A stretch of 64,000 nt of DNA from Phycisphaerales bacterium (GTDB lineage: Bacteria > Planctomycetota > Phycisphaerae > Phycisphaerales > UBA1924): contig JANQNW010000022.1 of the NCBI GenBank assembly GCA_028279375.1, positions 54,319 through 118,318 of the forward strand, in the 5' to 3' direction. The notes under the pieces were generated by a model, which saw nothing but the letters and a program-made list of their open reading frames with translations, searched no databases and had not been told where the DNA came from. Positions 1 to 8,883 of this stretch are shown piece by piece. The number at the start of each line of letters is the position of its first letter. The first letter of the stretch is position 1. Position numbers and translations under genes: made by a program.

Positions 1-3000
1 GATGCGCTCGATCTGCGCAAGCACCGTCCTGAGCTCGGCGCGAAGCGCCTCCAGCGTCGAGCGCGTCGTCGCCATGTCCGCCTGCTCACACGTCCGCTCG
101 AGTTTCTCCGCCACGGCCGCCCCGCGCGTCGCCGCGATCTGGCTGAGCGCTCCCCGCAGCCCGTGCGCTGCGCGAGCGACCTCCTCGATTGCGCCGCCCT
201 CCAGCGCCGACTCGATCTGACCGAGCCGTGATTCGCAATCATCACGGAAGAGAAGCAGCGCCTCGAGGGCGAGTTCGCGATCGCCCCCAAGCCGCGCCGC
301 CACCTCATCGAGATCGAGCGTCGTCTCGCCCTCGACGCGCGTCGGAGGCTGCGCACGCCCTTCGCCGGCGCCCAGAACCCGAGCCATCTCCGCATGCAAC
401 TCCGACGCATGCACGGGCTTCGCGACATATCCATCCATGCCGGCCGCCAGGAAGCGCTCTCGGTCGCCGCGCATTGCGTGCGCCGTCAGCGCGATGAGAG
501 GAAGCCGCCGCTCCGGATGCTCTTTCGATCGAATCATGCGCGCCGCGTCCTCACCGCCCATCGTCGGCATCTGGATGTCCAGCAAGGCGACGTCGAACGC
601 GCCGGAGAGCGCGCGCTCGACCGCGACCGCGCCGTCGTCGACGATCTCGACCGTGTGACCCGCTTTCTCCAGAAGTCGCCGAGCGACACGCTGATTCACG
701 ACGTTGTCCTCGGCGACAAGCACACGCGCCGGCGCCGCCATCGCCTCCATGTCGATCGTGTCGTCAGCGCCGATCAAACGCTCATGCGCCAGCGATGCGC
801 CATACACCTGCTCGACGAACCGTCCGATTTCACCCTCCCGCACTGGCTTGCGGAGCGGCCGACCGAGTCCGTACTCCTTCGAGACAAGATCGGCCTCCGC
901 GCGATGCGCCTCCTCCGTCAGAAGTCGCACCTCGGCCCCAGGAGCGATCTGCGCGCGCGCCTCGTTGATCGCCGCGCGTGTCTCATTCGCCACAGGCCGA
1001 AGACAGACGATCGCTGATCGAATCTCTGAAGACGCGACGGCTCCTGACGCCGTCCCGACGCCGTAGCGCGCCAGCCGATTCGAGAGCGCATCCGTCGTCA
1101 GCGAACACGATTCGTCCAGCAGCGCCCACCCGGATGAACCCTCTTCCGGCACGGGATCCGAACCCGAGGTCGATCGCAGCACGACCGTGAAATAGAAACG
1201 GCTCCCGGCCCCCGGTGTGCTCTCGAGCCACATGCGCCCGCCCATCAGCTCCACCAGCCGCTGGCAGATCGCAAGGCCAAGACCCGTGCCGCCGAACCGG
1301 CGCGTCGTTGAGCTGTCCGCCTGACGGAAGGACTCGAAGATCACTTCCTGCTTGTCGGGCTCAATGCCCATGCCGGTGTCGACCACGCATACCTGCAGGA
1401 CATCCTCACCCTCAGTCGGCGCGCGCGACACGCTGATATGCACGTCGCCGTCGTCCGTGAACTTGATGCCGTTGCTCGTCAGATTCGAGATCACCTGCGT
1501 CAGGCGGACCGGATCGCCGAGAACACACTCCGGAACATCCGGCGCCACGTCCACGGCAAGCGCCAGTCCCTTCAGCTGCGCCTGCAACGAGAGAAGCGCC
1601 AGGGCGTTGTCAAGCGTTTGACGCAGGCAGAACTCACTCTGCACGACCTCGAGTCGCCCGGCTTCGATCTTCGAGAAGTCAAGAATGTCATTGATCACGC
1701 GCAGCAGCGTCTCGGCGCTCGATCGCACCATCCCGAGTTGCTCGCGCTGCTCCTCGCTCATCTCCGAATCGAGCAGCAGATCGGTCATGCCCAGGATGCC
1801 GTTCATCGGCGTCCGGATCTCGTGACTCATATTCGCCAGGAAGTCCGACTTCAATCGCGCCACATCAAGGGCCGCGTCCCTCGCGCGCTGCACCTCCTCA
1901 GCGGCCTCGCGCTTCGTTGTCACATCCGTGCCGACGCCGGCGAGTCGCCATCGGCCTGGGCCGCGAGCCTGGACGTCCACCTCATCCGCGATCCAGCGCG
2001 TCGAGCCATCCGCAAGGCGCACGCGATACTCCAGCGAATACGCGCGCTCGCCGCCAAGCAGCGCCTCCCGCATCCGCTCGCTCGCCCGACTCGCGTCCTC
2101 CTCGACGATCGATTGTCTCCAGGTGTCGGCGTAGGTGCCTTTATCATCGACCTCGAGCGGAAAGACGCGCTGCGCCGCGTCCTCGTCCTGCACCTTGATC
2201 TGCAGATCGATGCAGTCGCCCTCGCGCTCGCGCGCCTCCGCTGTCCAGAGCAGGCACCGCGCATTCTTCCCGACGTAACGCAGCGCATCCTGCGAGAGCT
2301 CCAGCGCCTCGAGCGTCCCGTTGATCGTCGCCGCGAGTTGTGAGAGCTCATCCCGACCCGACACGCCGACGCGCCCGCGTCCCTCTCTCGACGACCCGAT
2401 CGATTGCACCTTCTCGCTCAGTTCGGACATTCGACGAATGACCAGGCTCTCGAGCAGCCCGACCGTGACGGCGCCCACCGCAATTCCGATCGCCAACACC
2501 GCAACCAGCAGATAGAGCAGCGCCTGCCGACCCTCCTGCATCACGGGGCGAGGCAGGCGAGCCACCATTTCAGCCACCGGCTGATCGAGCGCGTCTGGCA
2601 CGATCACGCTGCCGTCGATGCGATTATCGCTGATCGGCTGCAGCCGGATCGCGCGCCACGTGTCTCCCTGGAAGGACCCGACGATCGGCGTCAGCGTGAG
2701 GTCAAGCAGCGTCGTCTCCGCGAGGCGCGCTTTCTCGTCCTCATCAAGCAGACGCGCCATGATCAGCGTCCCGCGAATCGGACCCTCACGATCGCTCGTG
2801 ACAATCGGCTGCGAAGAAATCAGGTAGAGCTTCGCCTCGACCCAGAGCAGTCCCGAATGATGCGACATCGTCGTCGCGAACGATCCGAGCGTCGGACTCG
2901 CCTCCAGAAGACCGGTCAGCTCCTCAGGAGTCTCGATGGACTCCGCCGTCTCAAGGTCACGCGTGTACTGCCGCACCGGTTCGCCGAAGCGGTTGTAGAA

Positions 3001-3309
3001 CAGGATTGAGTTGACGCGATTGTCAACGAACGTCGTGTGCGTCAGATTCGAATCCGCGTACGCCTGAGAGCCCGTCTCGATGAAGTCGTACGTGTCCGTC
3101 CACGCGGCGTAATCGCTCGCAAGAAGCGTGAGCTGCTCGATCTCGCGATTCAGCGCGCCGACCGCGCGCTCCACGTTCTGAATTGCCTCCGCGCGCTCCA
3201 GTCGTCCGAATCGCTCGAGCAGAATCAGTCGCCCGGCGGCGTACGTCAGCGCCACACCGCTCAGAACCGTCATGAAGATGATGATGAGCGTCTTGCGTCG
3301 CAGCGTCAT
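1..3309 (-). CDS. Hybrid sensor histidine kinase (CHASE4-HAMP-PAS-HisKA-HATPase-REC-HPt), 3' end outside window
   Basis: Membrane two-component kinase, read from ATG at 3309 without a stop for 1,103 codons to the window edge. A first membrane helix lies near residues 7-23 and a second near 263-286. The extracytoplasmic part between them carries a CHASE4-like motif (DYAAWTDTYDF). HAMP-like and PAS segments follow. The H-box FLANMSHEIRTPMNG has its histidine at about residue 496, followed by the ATPase motifs DTGMGI and GGTGLGLAI. Next comes a receiver-like segment that keeps a RKP motif but shows no phospho-acceptor Asp, then an intact receiver (VAEDN; D911 in LLDIQMP) and an HPt domain (AAHGLRGA, H1049). 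The order is that of BarA-type kinases. It lies 25 bp downstream of the receiver/FAH-like gene and is probably co-transcribed. The signal is unknown. Confidence 0.93.
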   Translation of the reverse strand, partial: MTLRRKTLIIIFMTVLSGVALTYAAGRLILLERFGRLERAEAIQNVERAVGALNREIEQLTLLASDYAAWTDTYDFIETGSQAYADSNLTHTTFVDNRVNSILFYNRFGEPVRQYTRDLETAESIETPEELTGLLEASPTLGSFATTMSHHSGLLWVEAKLYLISSQPIVTSDREGPIRGTLIMARLLDEDEKARLAETTLLDLTLTPIVGSFQGDTWRAIRLQPISDNRIDGSVIVPDALDQPVAEMVARLPRPVMQEGRQALLYLLVAVLAIGIAVGAVTVGLLESLVIRRMSELSEKVQSIGSSREGRGRVGVSGRDELSQLAATINGTLEALELSQDALRYVGKNARCLLWTAEAREREGDCIDLQIKVQDEDAAQRVFPLEVDDKGTYADTWRQSIVEEDASRASERMREALLGGERAYSLEYRVRLADGSTRWIADEVDVQARGPGRWRLAGVGTDVTTKREAAEEVQRARDAALDVARLKSDFLANMSHEIRTPMNGILGMTDLLLDSEMSEEQREQLGMVRSSAETLLRVINDILDFSKIEAGRLEVVQSEFCLRQTLDNALALLSLQAQLKGLALAVDVAPDVPECVLGDPVRLTQVISNLTSNGIKFTDDGDVHISVSRAPTEGEDVLQVCVVDTGMGIEPDKQEVIFESFRQADSSTTRRFGGTGLGLAICQRLVELMGGRMWLESTPGAGSRFYFTVVLRSTSGSDPVPEEGSSGWALLDESCSLTTDALSNRLARYGVGTASGAVASSEIRSAIVCLRPVANETRAAINEARAQIAPGAEVRLLTEEAHRAEADLVSKEYGLGRPLRKPVREGEIGRFVEQVYGASLAHERLIGADDTIDMEAMAAPARVLVAEDNVVNQRVARRLLEKAGHTVEIVDDGAVAVERALSGAFDVALLDIQMPTMGGEDAARMIRSKEHPERRLPLIALTAHAMRGDRERFLAAGMDGYVAKPVHASELHAEMARVLGAGEGRAQPPTRVEGETTLDLDEVAARLGGDRELALEALLLFRDDCESRLGQIESALEGGAIEEVARAAHGLRGALSQIAATRGAAVAEKLERTCEQADMATTRSTLEALRAELRTVLAQIERI

Positions 3310-3334
3310 GACAAAACCGCTCCCCGCGTCCCGC

Positions 3335-4468
3335 TCATCCCGCGATGATCTCGCGCGAGAGCGTCCCGAGCCCGGTGAGCTCGACCTCGATCGTGTCTCC
3401 CGGCTTCACCCGCGAAGGCGCTGTCGCCAGGGCCCCGGAAAGAGCAGGGGGCAGCACGACATCCGCCGCCGTCAGCGGCGCCCCGTTCACCTCGGTGAGC
3501 AGTCGACCCAGCGAATCCTCCTCCGGAGGAACACTGACTTCGCGAGCGCGATCGCCGTTGATGCGCACAATCAGGGAAGAGCCCGCCGGAATTTCGTCCG
3601 CTGTCGCCACGATCGGTCCGAGCGCCCAGCGCGTGCCGAGCTCCGAGCGAACCACGAAGGAGAGTGTGAGCCCGACGATGCTTCGAGCCGCAGATTCGAC
3701 CGACTCTTTGTTCACCGCCATCCCGATGACGATCGCCAGATGCGCCGACGCCTCGCCGCCTTCTGCGCTTACAGGCAGTCCGCCAGGCGACTCGACGAAG
3801 GACGCCTGGTCGAGATCGCGCGTCTGACGCACGCCACCTGCCTGGCGCGAATCGCCGCTGACCACCTCGACCGCTCGGTGCGGTCGCAGAGGAGATCGGC
3901 GGTCGGTCACCTCCACCGGCGCGCCCGCATCCTCGAAGCTGCTCGACAAGGGCTGCGCTGAGCCACGAATCGCCTTGCAGATCTCGTCAACGAGTTGCTG
4001 AGGGGTAAACGGCTTAAAGAGCGCCGCCGAGAGCCCGTCCTTCGACGCGCGCACCAGTGAGTGATTCGGGTCGTAGCCGAAGCCCGTGATCAGCACCACC
4101 GGCATCCGCTCGCTGCGATTCCGCGCAGCGCTGAAGACCTCATACCCGTTGTAATGCGGCATCGCGATGTCGGAGACCACAAGGTCTACCTGCTCGCCCT
4201 CGATCGCCGACAAGGCCTCGGCCCCGTCGCGACAGGGAAGCGTCTCGCAGGAGAACTTCTCCAGCACGCGGCAGACGGTCTCCCGCATCCCCTCGTCGTC
4301 GTCCGCCACAATCGCCCGGAGACCACTCAGACGACGACCAAGCAGCGCTGTCGCCGGCGAGCCGTCAAGAAGGCCGAGCGGGTCCGACACCGGCGTCGCG
4401 CGCCCGTCGTCGAGCTCGCGACCCAGGGACTCCTGCCCATCGGTCGATACGAACCGCGTGATCCGCAT
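3335..4468 (-). CDS. Receiver domain embedded in a degenerate fumarylacetoacetate-hydrolase-like protein
   Basis: From ATG 4468, residues 1-45 (MRITRFVSTDGQ, LGRELDDGR) resemble the N-terminal part of FAH-family enzymes. Residues about 50-163 are a complete receiver: acidic DDD, D100 in VVSDIAMP, T128 in LITGFG, K152 in FKPF. Residues about 242-377 resume a FAH-like core: LAIVIG, ALGPIVATADEIP, RINGD, KPGDTIEVELTGLGTL. The Glu and Asp metal ligands of FAH enzymes and the GTP-loop of the GDVILTGTP motif are not visible, so catalysis is unlikely. I infer a sensor or scaffold working with the kinase 25 bp downstream. Start 4468 is preferred because GGAG lies 7 nt upstream and the FAH N-terminus begins there; an in-frame ATG at 4513 would add 15 residues. 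Confidence 0.85.
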   Translation of the reverse strand: MRITRFVSTDGQESLGRELDDGRATPVSDPLGLLDGSPATALLGRRLSGLRAIVADDDEGMRETVCRVLEKFSCETLPCRDGAEALSAIEGEQVDLVVSDIAMPHYNGYEVFSAARNRSERMPVVLITGFGYDPNHSLVRASKDGLSAALFKPFTPQQLVDEICKAIRGSAQPLSSSFEDAGAPVEVTDRRSPLRPHRAVEVVSGDSRQAGGVRQTRDLDQASFVESPGGLPVSAEGGEASAHLAIVIGMAVNKESVESAARSIVGLTLSFVVRSELGTRWALGPIVATADEIPAGSSLIVRINGDRAREVSVPPEEDSLGRLLTEVNGAPLTAADVVLPPALSGALATAPSRVKPGDTIEVELTGLGTLSREIIAG

Positions 4469-4566
4469 GCCGTCGCTCCGTGACGCCATCCCGCCCTGTG
4501 CGGCCAGCGTCACTCATACGATACCCGCCCCGGGGCCGAATCCGAAGCGCGGGCCGACATGGGAGC

Positions 4567-4597
4567 AAAAACGCCGGCGGACCTTTGCCCGCCGGCG
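4567..4597 (-). terminator. Intrinsic terminator after the FSTE-repeat protein gene
   Basis: A perfect 9-bp GC stem (4572-4580 with 4589-4597, 8-nt loop) is followed on the minus strand by five T (4567-4571). It lies 30 bp beyond the stop of the 4627-6132 gene and isolates it from the receiver/FAH-like gene. Confidence 0.85.
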
Positions 4598-4626
4598 CCT
4601 GTTTCAGATCACGCGAGAGGCCGCGA

Positions 4627-6132
4627 TCACGACGGGCAGGGTCCCCATTCCCCGATCAGGATCGCGAGATCCCCGGCGCCAACGACGCCATTCAGATCAA
4701 GATCCGCGTTCGTGCCGATCATGCCCCAGAGGCCAAGGAGGATCGCAAGATCCGCAGCGTTCACATCGCCGTCATCATTCAGATCCGCGATGCAAGGTAT
4801 GTGGCAGCGCTTGCACGTCTCCACGTCCAGCGCGTCGAGCCCGAAGTTCGACAAATCCTCCAGAGGCTGACATGCGCCGAAGAGCAAATCGAGATTGCCC
4901 GCGACGACGTACCCCTCGCTCGAGAGCACGGCCCCGTCATCGATCGGACCGAGATTTGTGTCTATGAATCCCTCCTCGGTCGAGAACCACACCTCACCCG
5001 TTTCGAAGATGTAGAACGCATCCAGCCCGTAATCCGCCGGGCAGGGTCCGAGGCAGAAGGGGGAGAACGCGCCCATCAGACTCTGGTTCGAACGGAACAC
5101 CCAACCATCTTCGTGCAGGATGTCGCCGTGCCGCACCGGGCTCGCGAGCGTCTGCGAGAAGAAGTCGACTTCCGTCGAGAAGAAGAGCCCGCCGTTCGTC
5201 AGCGCTGTGAATACGAAGCCAAGATGAGCGCCGTCGAGCCCGACATCGCCTGTCACCGGCGCGGGACTGAATGCGTCAATGAGCTCCTGGTTCGTCCGTA
5301 CAACCACGCCCTCACTCGAAACGAGGTCGCCGTGACGAACCGGGCCGTAGATCACACTGAACTCATCCACTTCCGTCGAGAAAAGAACCGGGCCGTTCAC
5401 GTGCGTGAGCGCATCGAGCCCGACATCCGGCGCCACGGGCTTGAACCCCAGCAGCTGCGTCAGCTCGTTGTTTGTGGCGACGACACACTCGCCGACGCTC
5501 AGCGCATCGCCATTGCTGACCGATCCGGTCACCCCGGTCGAGTTCTCCGTCGTGAATCCAACCTCGGTCGAGAAGAAAACCTCGCGACGACATTCGATCT
5601 CCCGCGCCTCGATCACGATCTCGATGCGACCGTCCGCCACATTCCCGTTGTCGCCCGAAAGCGAAAGCTGACCATTGGTGAGCGTGCCTGTCAGGATGAT
5701 CGGCAAGCCCACAGGAGGCGGGAAGTCCGGTGTGAACAGATTCACAGTCAAGCCGATGGTCCCGCTACCGGGATCCCACGCGCCGGCGATCGGCGTCGCT
5801 GGCTCGAGGCGGAAGAGGAACGGATCATCCAGCACGTTCAACTGCGGCGTCCAGTCCGCGGCGACGAGATCATTGGCCCCGATTGACACGTTCACAGCAG
5901 GGGGCGAGGTCGGGAACACCGGATCGCCGAGTCCGAGCGTCAAGCGCCCATGCAGAGGCGACGAGCTCGAGCCGACGAACAACTCAACCGCCACCGAACT
6001 CGCTTCGGCATCAAGCTCGAACGTCGCGCAGCGCGGTAAATCGAGGTCCTGTCCACTCGCGCCGGCGCTCGCGAGCGCTGTCACACCGATCGCCGCCGCG
6101 CAGCCCCGCCAGATCTGTCTCATGCCGTGCAT
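4627..6132 (-). CDS. Secreted protein with four FSTE/GLDA repeats and dockerin-like C-terminus
   Basis: A 501-residue exported protein of unknown function. The signal peptide is near residues 1-28 (ends ASAGASGQ). About 150 residues of beta-rich sequence follow, then four imperfect repeats of 52-56 residues at about 187-242, 251-302, 318-372 and 383-436. Each opens with FSTE, has a central GD/SxxGxVV element and closes with GLDA or GLDG. Residues 449-497 hold two calcium-loop motifs (DLNDDGDVNAADLAILLG and DLNGVVGAGDLAILIG) like type I dockerin repeats, a tail seen on many planctomycete secreted proteins. ATG 6132 is preceded by AAGGAGA at good spacing. I do not know a name for the repeat. 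Confidence 0.85.
   Translation of the reverse strand: MHGMRQIWRGCAAAIGVTALASAGASGQDLDLPRCATFELDAEASSVAVELFVGSSSSPLHGRLTLGLGDPVFPTSPPAVNVSIGANDLVAADWTPQLNVLDDPFLFRLEPATPIAGAWDPGSGTIGLTVNLFTPDFPPPVGLPIILTGTLTNGQLSLSGDNGNVADGRIEIVIEAREIECRREVFFSTEVGFTTENSTGVTGSVSNGDALSVGECVVATNNELTQLLGFKPVAPDVGLDALTHVNGPVLFSTEVDEFSVIYGPVRHGDLVSSEGVVVRTNQELIDAFSPAPVTGDVGLDGAHLGFVFTALTNGGLFFSTEVDFFSQTLASPVRHGDILHEDGWVFRSNQSLMGAFSPFCLGPCPADYGLDAFYIFETGEVWFSTEEGFIDTNLGPIDDGAVLSSEGYVVAGNLDLLFGACQPLEDLSNFGLDALDVETCKRCHIPCIADLNDDGDVNAADLAILLGLWGMIGTNADLDLNGVVGAGDLAILIGEWGPCPS
4825..5574 (-). repeat. Four tandem protein repeats (FSTE...GLDA)
   Basis: The coding repeats span residues 187-436 of the secreted protein above. 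Each unit is about 52-56 residues with 8-20 residues of linker. Conservation is at protein level (FSTEV, HGD/NGD, VV.(S/T)N, GLDA), not as exact DNA repeats, so they are old duplications. Confidence 0.75.
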
Positions 6133-6206
6133 GGGTCTCTCCTTGGAAGGCGAGACCGATCGATCGGATCGTCACAGAGCCCGATCTATCGCCCGCCGAG
6201 AGATGT

Positions 6207-6221
6207 CATGCGAATCGCATG
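6207..6221. promoter_or_regulatory. Perfect 7-1-7 palindrome upstream of the FSTE-repeat gene
   Basis: CATGCGAATCGCATG lies 75 bp upstream of the start codon at 6132 in the 203-bp intergenic region 6133-6335. It has the size and symmetry of a dimeric regulator site. I found no convincing -35/-10 pair around it, so the operator role is only a suggestion. Confidence 0.3.
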
Positions 6222-6335
6222 CCAAGCGTCCCTGCACCGTAGCACGCGCTCAGCAGTCTCCAAACGACGCGCGCGGAATATCCACCGGCGATTCTTCGCC
6301 GCCTCGGCCACATGCTGCCAATAAGAGACGTCGGA

Positions 6336-8744
6336 TCAGGGAAGCGGACCCCACGAACCGATGAGCGTCGCCAGGTCCGTGGACCCGATCACACCGTCGC
6401 CATCCAGGTCGCCCGGGCAGTCCACACAGGGACCCCACGTGCCGATCATGATCGCCAGATCGGATGACCCGACCTGACCATCGCCATCCAGATCCGGCGT
6501 CCCGTTGCACTCGAGAAATGACAGTCGCACATCGTCAACACCCGCCTCGACGATCGAGCCGGCATTGAGATCCCGCGCCACGAAGCGCAACACGATCTGA
6601 TCCGTCGGCGTGACGAAATCCGAGACCAGGAATGACCGCTGCACCCAGACGCCGGTGTTCTCTGACACATCCTCGAGCAGCGTCCACGTGAACCCGCCGT
6701 CATCGCTGATCGAAACCAGCATCGAGTCTTCGAACGGGTTGCTCCCCTGGTCATTCGAGAACCAGCGGAAGTAGCTCAGTGTCGCGTCGCCGCCCGTCGC
6801 ATCCATGACCGGCGACAGGAGCGTCGTGATGCCGTTGTCCACGTCATTGGCGCCGATGCCCTGACCGGGCGCCGCATTGCCCGTCACGAAGCACAACGTG
6901 CCGGCGTCCGTGTTGTCATTCTCAGGCTGGGCGCCCGTGCCGACCGGATCGACGCGCACCCACACCCCCGTCGTCGCCGTGTCCTCATCCGTGCCGACGC
7001 TCCAGCCCTGATCGAGCTCGAGATCGTCGTCGAATGCAAGCGTCTCCGTCGAAGCGATCGCCGCGGTGAATCGAAGCGCCGGCGCATTGAATGGCTCGAA
7101 GACCGCAACATCCTCCGGCGTCTCGGCGCTGGCGAAGAACGTGACCGGAGTTCCGCAGTCGCCGCCAGGAATGGTCGCCTCGAACTCATCGGCCGAGACC
7201 TGCGTCGTCGGGAGCACAACGTCGCCCGCGCCCAGATCAACGGTGAGCGTCACGCTTGCAGGGTCGAGCGTCTGCCCGTTGAGCTCCGCCACGCGAACGC
7301 GAATCGTCGTCCCGAATGGAGACAGCGTCGCCGGAGCGCCATCCACGATCTCCAGCGCCAGCGGCGGGCCGCCGATCAGAGCGTACGCCGGGTCGAGCAT
7401 GAAGAGCCCGCCCTGAATGTCGCTCAGCACCACGTTGCCGCTCGGCAGGAATGGATACGCATTCCACGCGCCATCGAACTCCGCCGCGTCAGGGCCGTTG
7501 AACGTGTCGAAGTAACCGGCCTCGACCGTATTCCCGATCCCGCCGCGCACATCGAAGATCCGCATACCGGATCGATAGTTCGCCTCGTAGACGAACCCAT
7601 CCTTGAAGTACAGGTTGTGGTCGATCGCGAAAATGCCGGAGGTGAAGGAGTCCACGAACGTCGGCGAGTTGATGTTCGAGACGTCGAGCACACGCGTCAG
7701 TGTCTGTGAGACGGCGCCATTGAGCTCATCAAGCTCATCGTTCATGTAAACGAGTTGGTTTTCCTTGTCGAGCCAGCCCTGGTGCGAGTAGTTCAGGCCC
7801 AGGTAACCCGTCCGCGAAACGCGGAAGATGTTCCCCTTGTCCGTCACATCAACGATGTCGACGCCGAAGCCGCCATTGAAGCAGTAGGCGATCTGGCGCC
7901 CGGCGAGAGGCCCCTCGGTGTACGTCACGATCTGCGCGTCATGCACGTACGAATCAATCGTTGTCGCGACCAGCGCCGGCGCTGCCGGATTCTGCAGGCT
8001 GTAGACGGCCAACCCGAACGTGGCGATGTTCGAGCCGCAGAGATACGCGTAGCCGCTGTCCGTGTCGATGGCGATGTTGTGCGCCGTCGCCAGACCATTC
8101 GAGAGTACGCTCGGAAGCTGCGTGATGATCCCGTTGTCGATCTGCGAGAGATCGACCACTTGGATGCCGTCCCCTCCGAAGCCGTCCTCATCGTTCACGA
8201 TGTACGCAAACGACTGATACGTCTTGACGTCGCTCCACAGGCTCCGCGGATGATCGACGATGCCGATGATCGCCGGATTGACCGGATCCGTCACCTCGAC
8301 GAACGCCACGCCCGTGTTCATGCCCATGATCGCGTACTCGCGACCGGAGGGAGACACGTATCCCCAGCTGTCCGTGCCCTGCGTATACGTCGGGCCGAAC
8401 TCCGGCAGGCTGATGCGGCTCAGGAGCCGAACGTTGTTCGAGTCGAACCCGCCCACGCCGCGCGGAAGAGCGCTCCGCGTCGGACTGCCGCAAGCGCACC
8501 CCGCGCCGCAGGCGCATGACGTGCAAGCGCAGCGATAGTTGTCGCTGACTTCGCTGCAGTCGCTGCCCTCGCCCGAGGGGTCAATCCGATCAACCGTGAA
8601 CTCCTCCAGGTCCTTGCCGCTCTGCGCCATCGCGCTCGGTGAGAAGGCCGAGGCCATCGCAATCACGCTCGCCATCACGACGAGAGCGGTGATGCGCAGC
8701 GACGAAGTTCGCCCGAGGGCGCCATTCCGGAAACTCGATGTCAT
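6336..8744 (-). CDS. Secreted choice-of-anchor-B-like (LVIVD repeat) protein with Cys-rich insert and dockerin-like tail
   Basis: An 802-residue exported protein with a signal peptide ending near residue 40 (SAMAQ). A cysteine cluster (seven Cys, residues 63-85, including CACTSCACGAGCACG) follows at once. Next is a beta-propeller-like region with LVIVD-type repeats (VAFVEVTDPVNPAIIG, IQVVDLSQ, VDIVDVTDKGN, MRIFDVRGG) and motifs of the choice-of-anchor B family (TDSWGYVSPSGREYAIMG, YVHDAQIV, YSHQGWL, HNLYF). A C-terminal jelly-roll-like part follows, then two dockerin-like calcium motifs (DLDGDGQVGSSDLAIMIG, DLDGDGVIGSTDLATLIG). It is probably displayed on or released from the cell surface. 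Its ligand is unknown. Confidence 0.85.
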   Translation of the reverse strand: MTSSFRNGALGRTSSLRITALVVMASVIAMASAFSPSAMAQSGKDLEEFTVDRIDPSGEGSDCSEVSDNYRCACTSCACGAGCACGSPTRSALPRGVGGFDSNNVRLLSRISLPEFGPTYTQGTDSWGYVSPSGREYAIMGMNTGVAFVEVTDPVNPAIIGIVDHPRSLWSDVKTYQSFAYIVNDEDGFGGDGIQVVDLSQIDNGIITQLPSVLSNGLATAHNIAIDTDSGYAYLCGSNIATFGLAVYSLQNPAAPALVATTIDSYVHDAQIVTYTEGPLAGRQIAYCFNGGFGVDIVDVTDKGNIFRVSRTGYLGLNYSHQGWLDKENQLVYMNDELDELNGAVSQTLTRVLDVSNINSPTFVDSFTSGIFAIDHNLYFKDGFVYEANYRSGMRIFDVRGGIGNTVEAGYFDTFNGPDAAEFDGAWNAYPFLPSGNVVLSDIQGGLFMLDPAYALIGGPPLALEIVDGAPATLSPFGTTIRVRVAELNGQTLDPASVTLTVDLGAGDVVLPTTQVSADEFEATIPGGDCGTPVTFFASAETPEDVAVFEPFNAPALRFTAAIASTETLAFDDDLELDQGWSVGTDEDTATTGVWVRVDPVGTGAQPENDNTDAGTLCFVTGNAAPGQGIGANDVDNGITTLLSPVMDATGGDATLSYFRWFSNDQGSNPFEDSMLVSISDDGGFTWTLLEDVSENTGVWVQRSFLVSDFVTPTDQIVLRFVARDLNAGSIVEAGVDDVRLSFLECNGTPDLDGDGQVGSSDLAIMIGTWGPCVDCPGDLDGDGVIGSTDLATLIGSWGPLP

Positions 8745-8883
8745 TGAAGATTCCGCCAGGACTGAAGCAATTCAAGAGGGATTTGTGGCCACGACAGCCG
8801 CCTTGAGGATAGCCGCACAGGGGCCGAACCTCCAGAAGAATCCCGGCAGGGGGGTGTTCAGACCATCACGCAAACTGGGCGCT

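Noticed and set aside
394..4483. Plus-strand open frames across the first 4.5 kb
   Set aside because: All are antisense to the kinase and receiver/FAH-like genes, are Arg/Pro-rich and lack motifs or Shine-Dalgarno sites.
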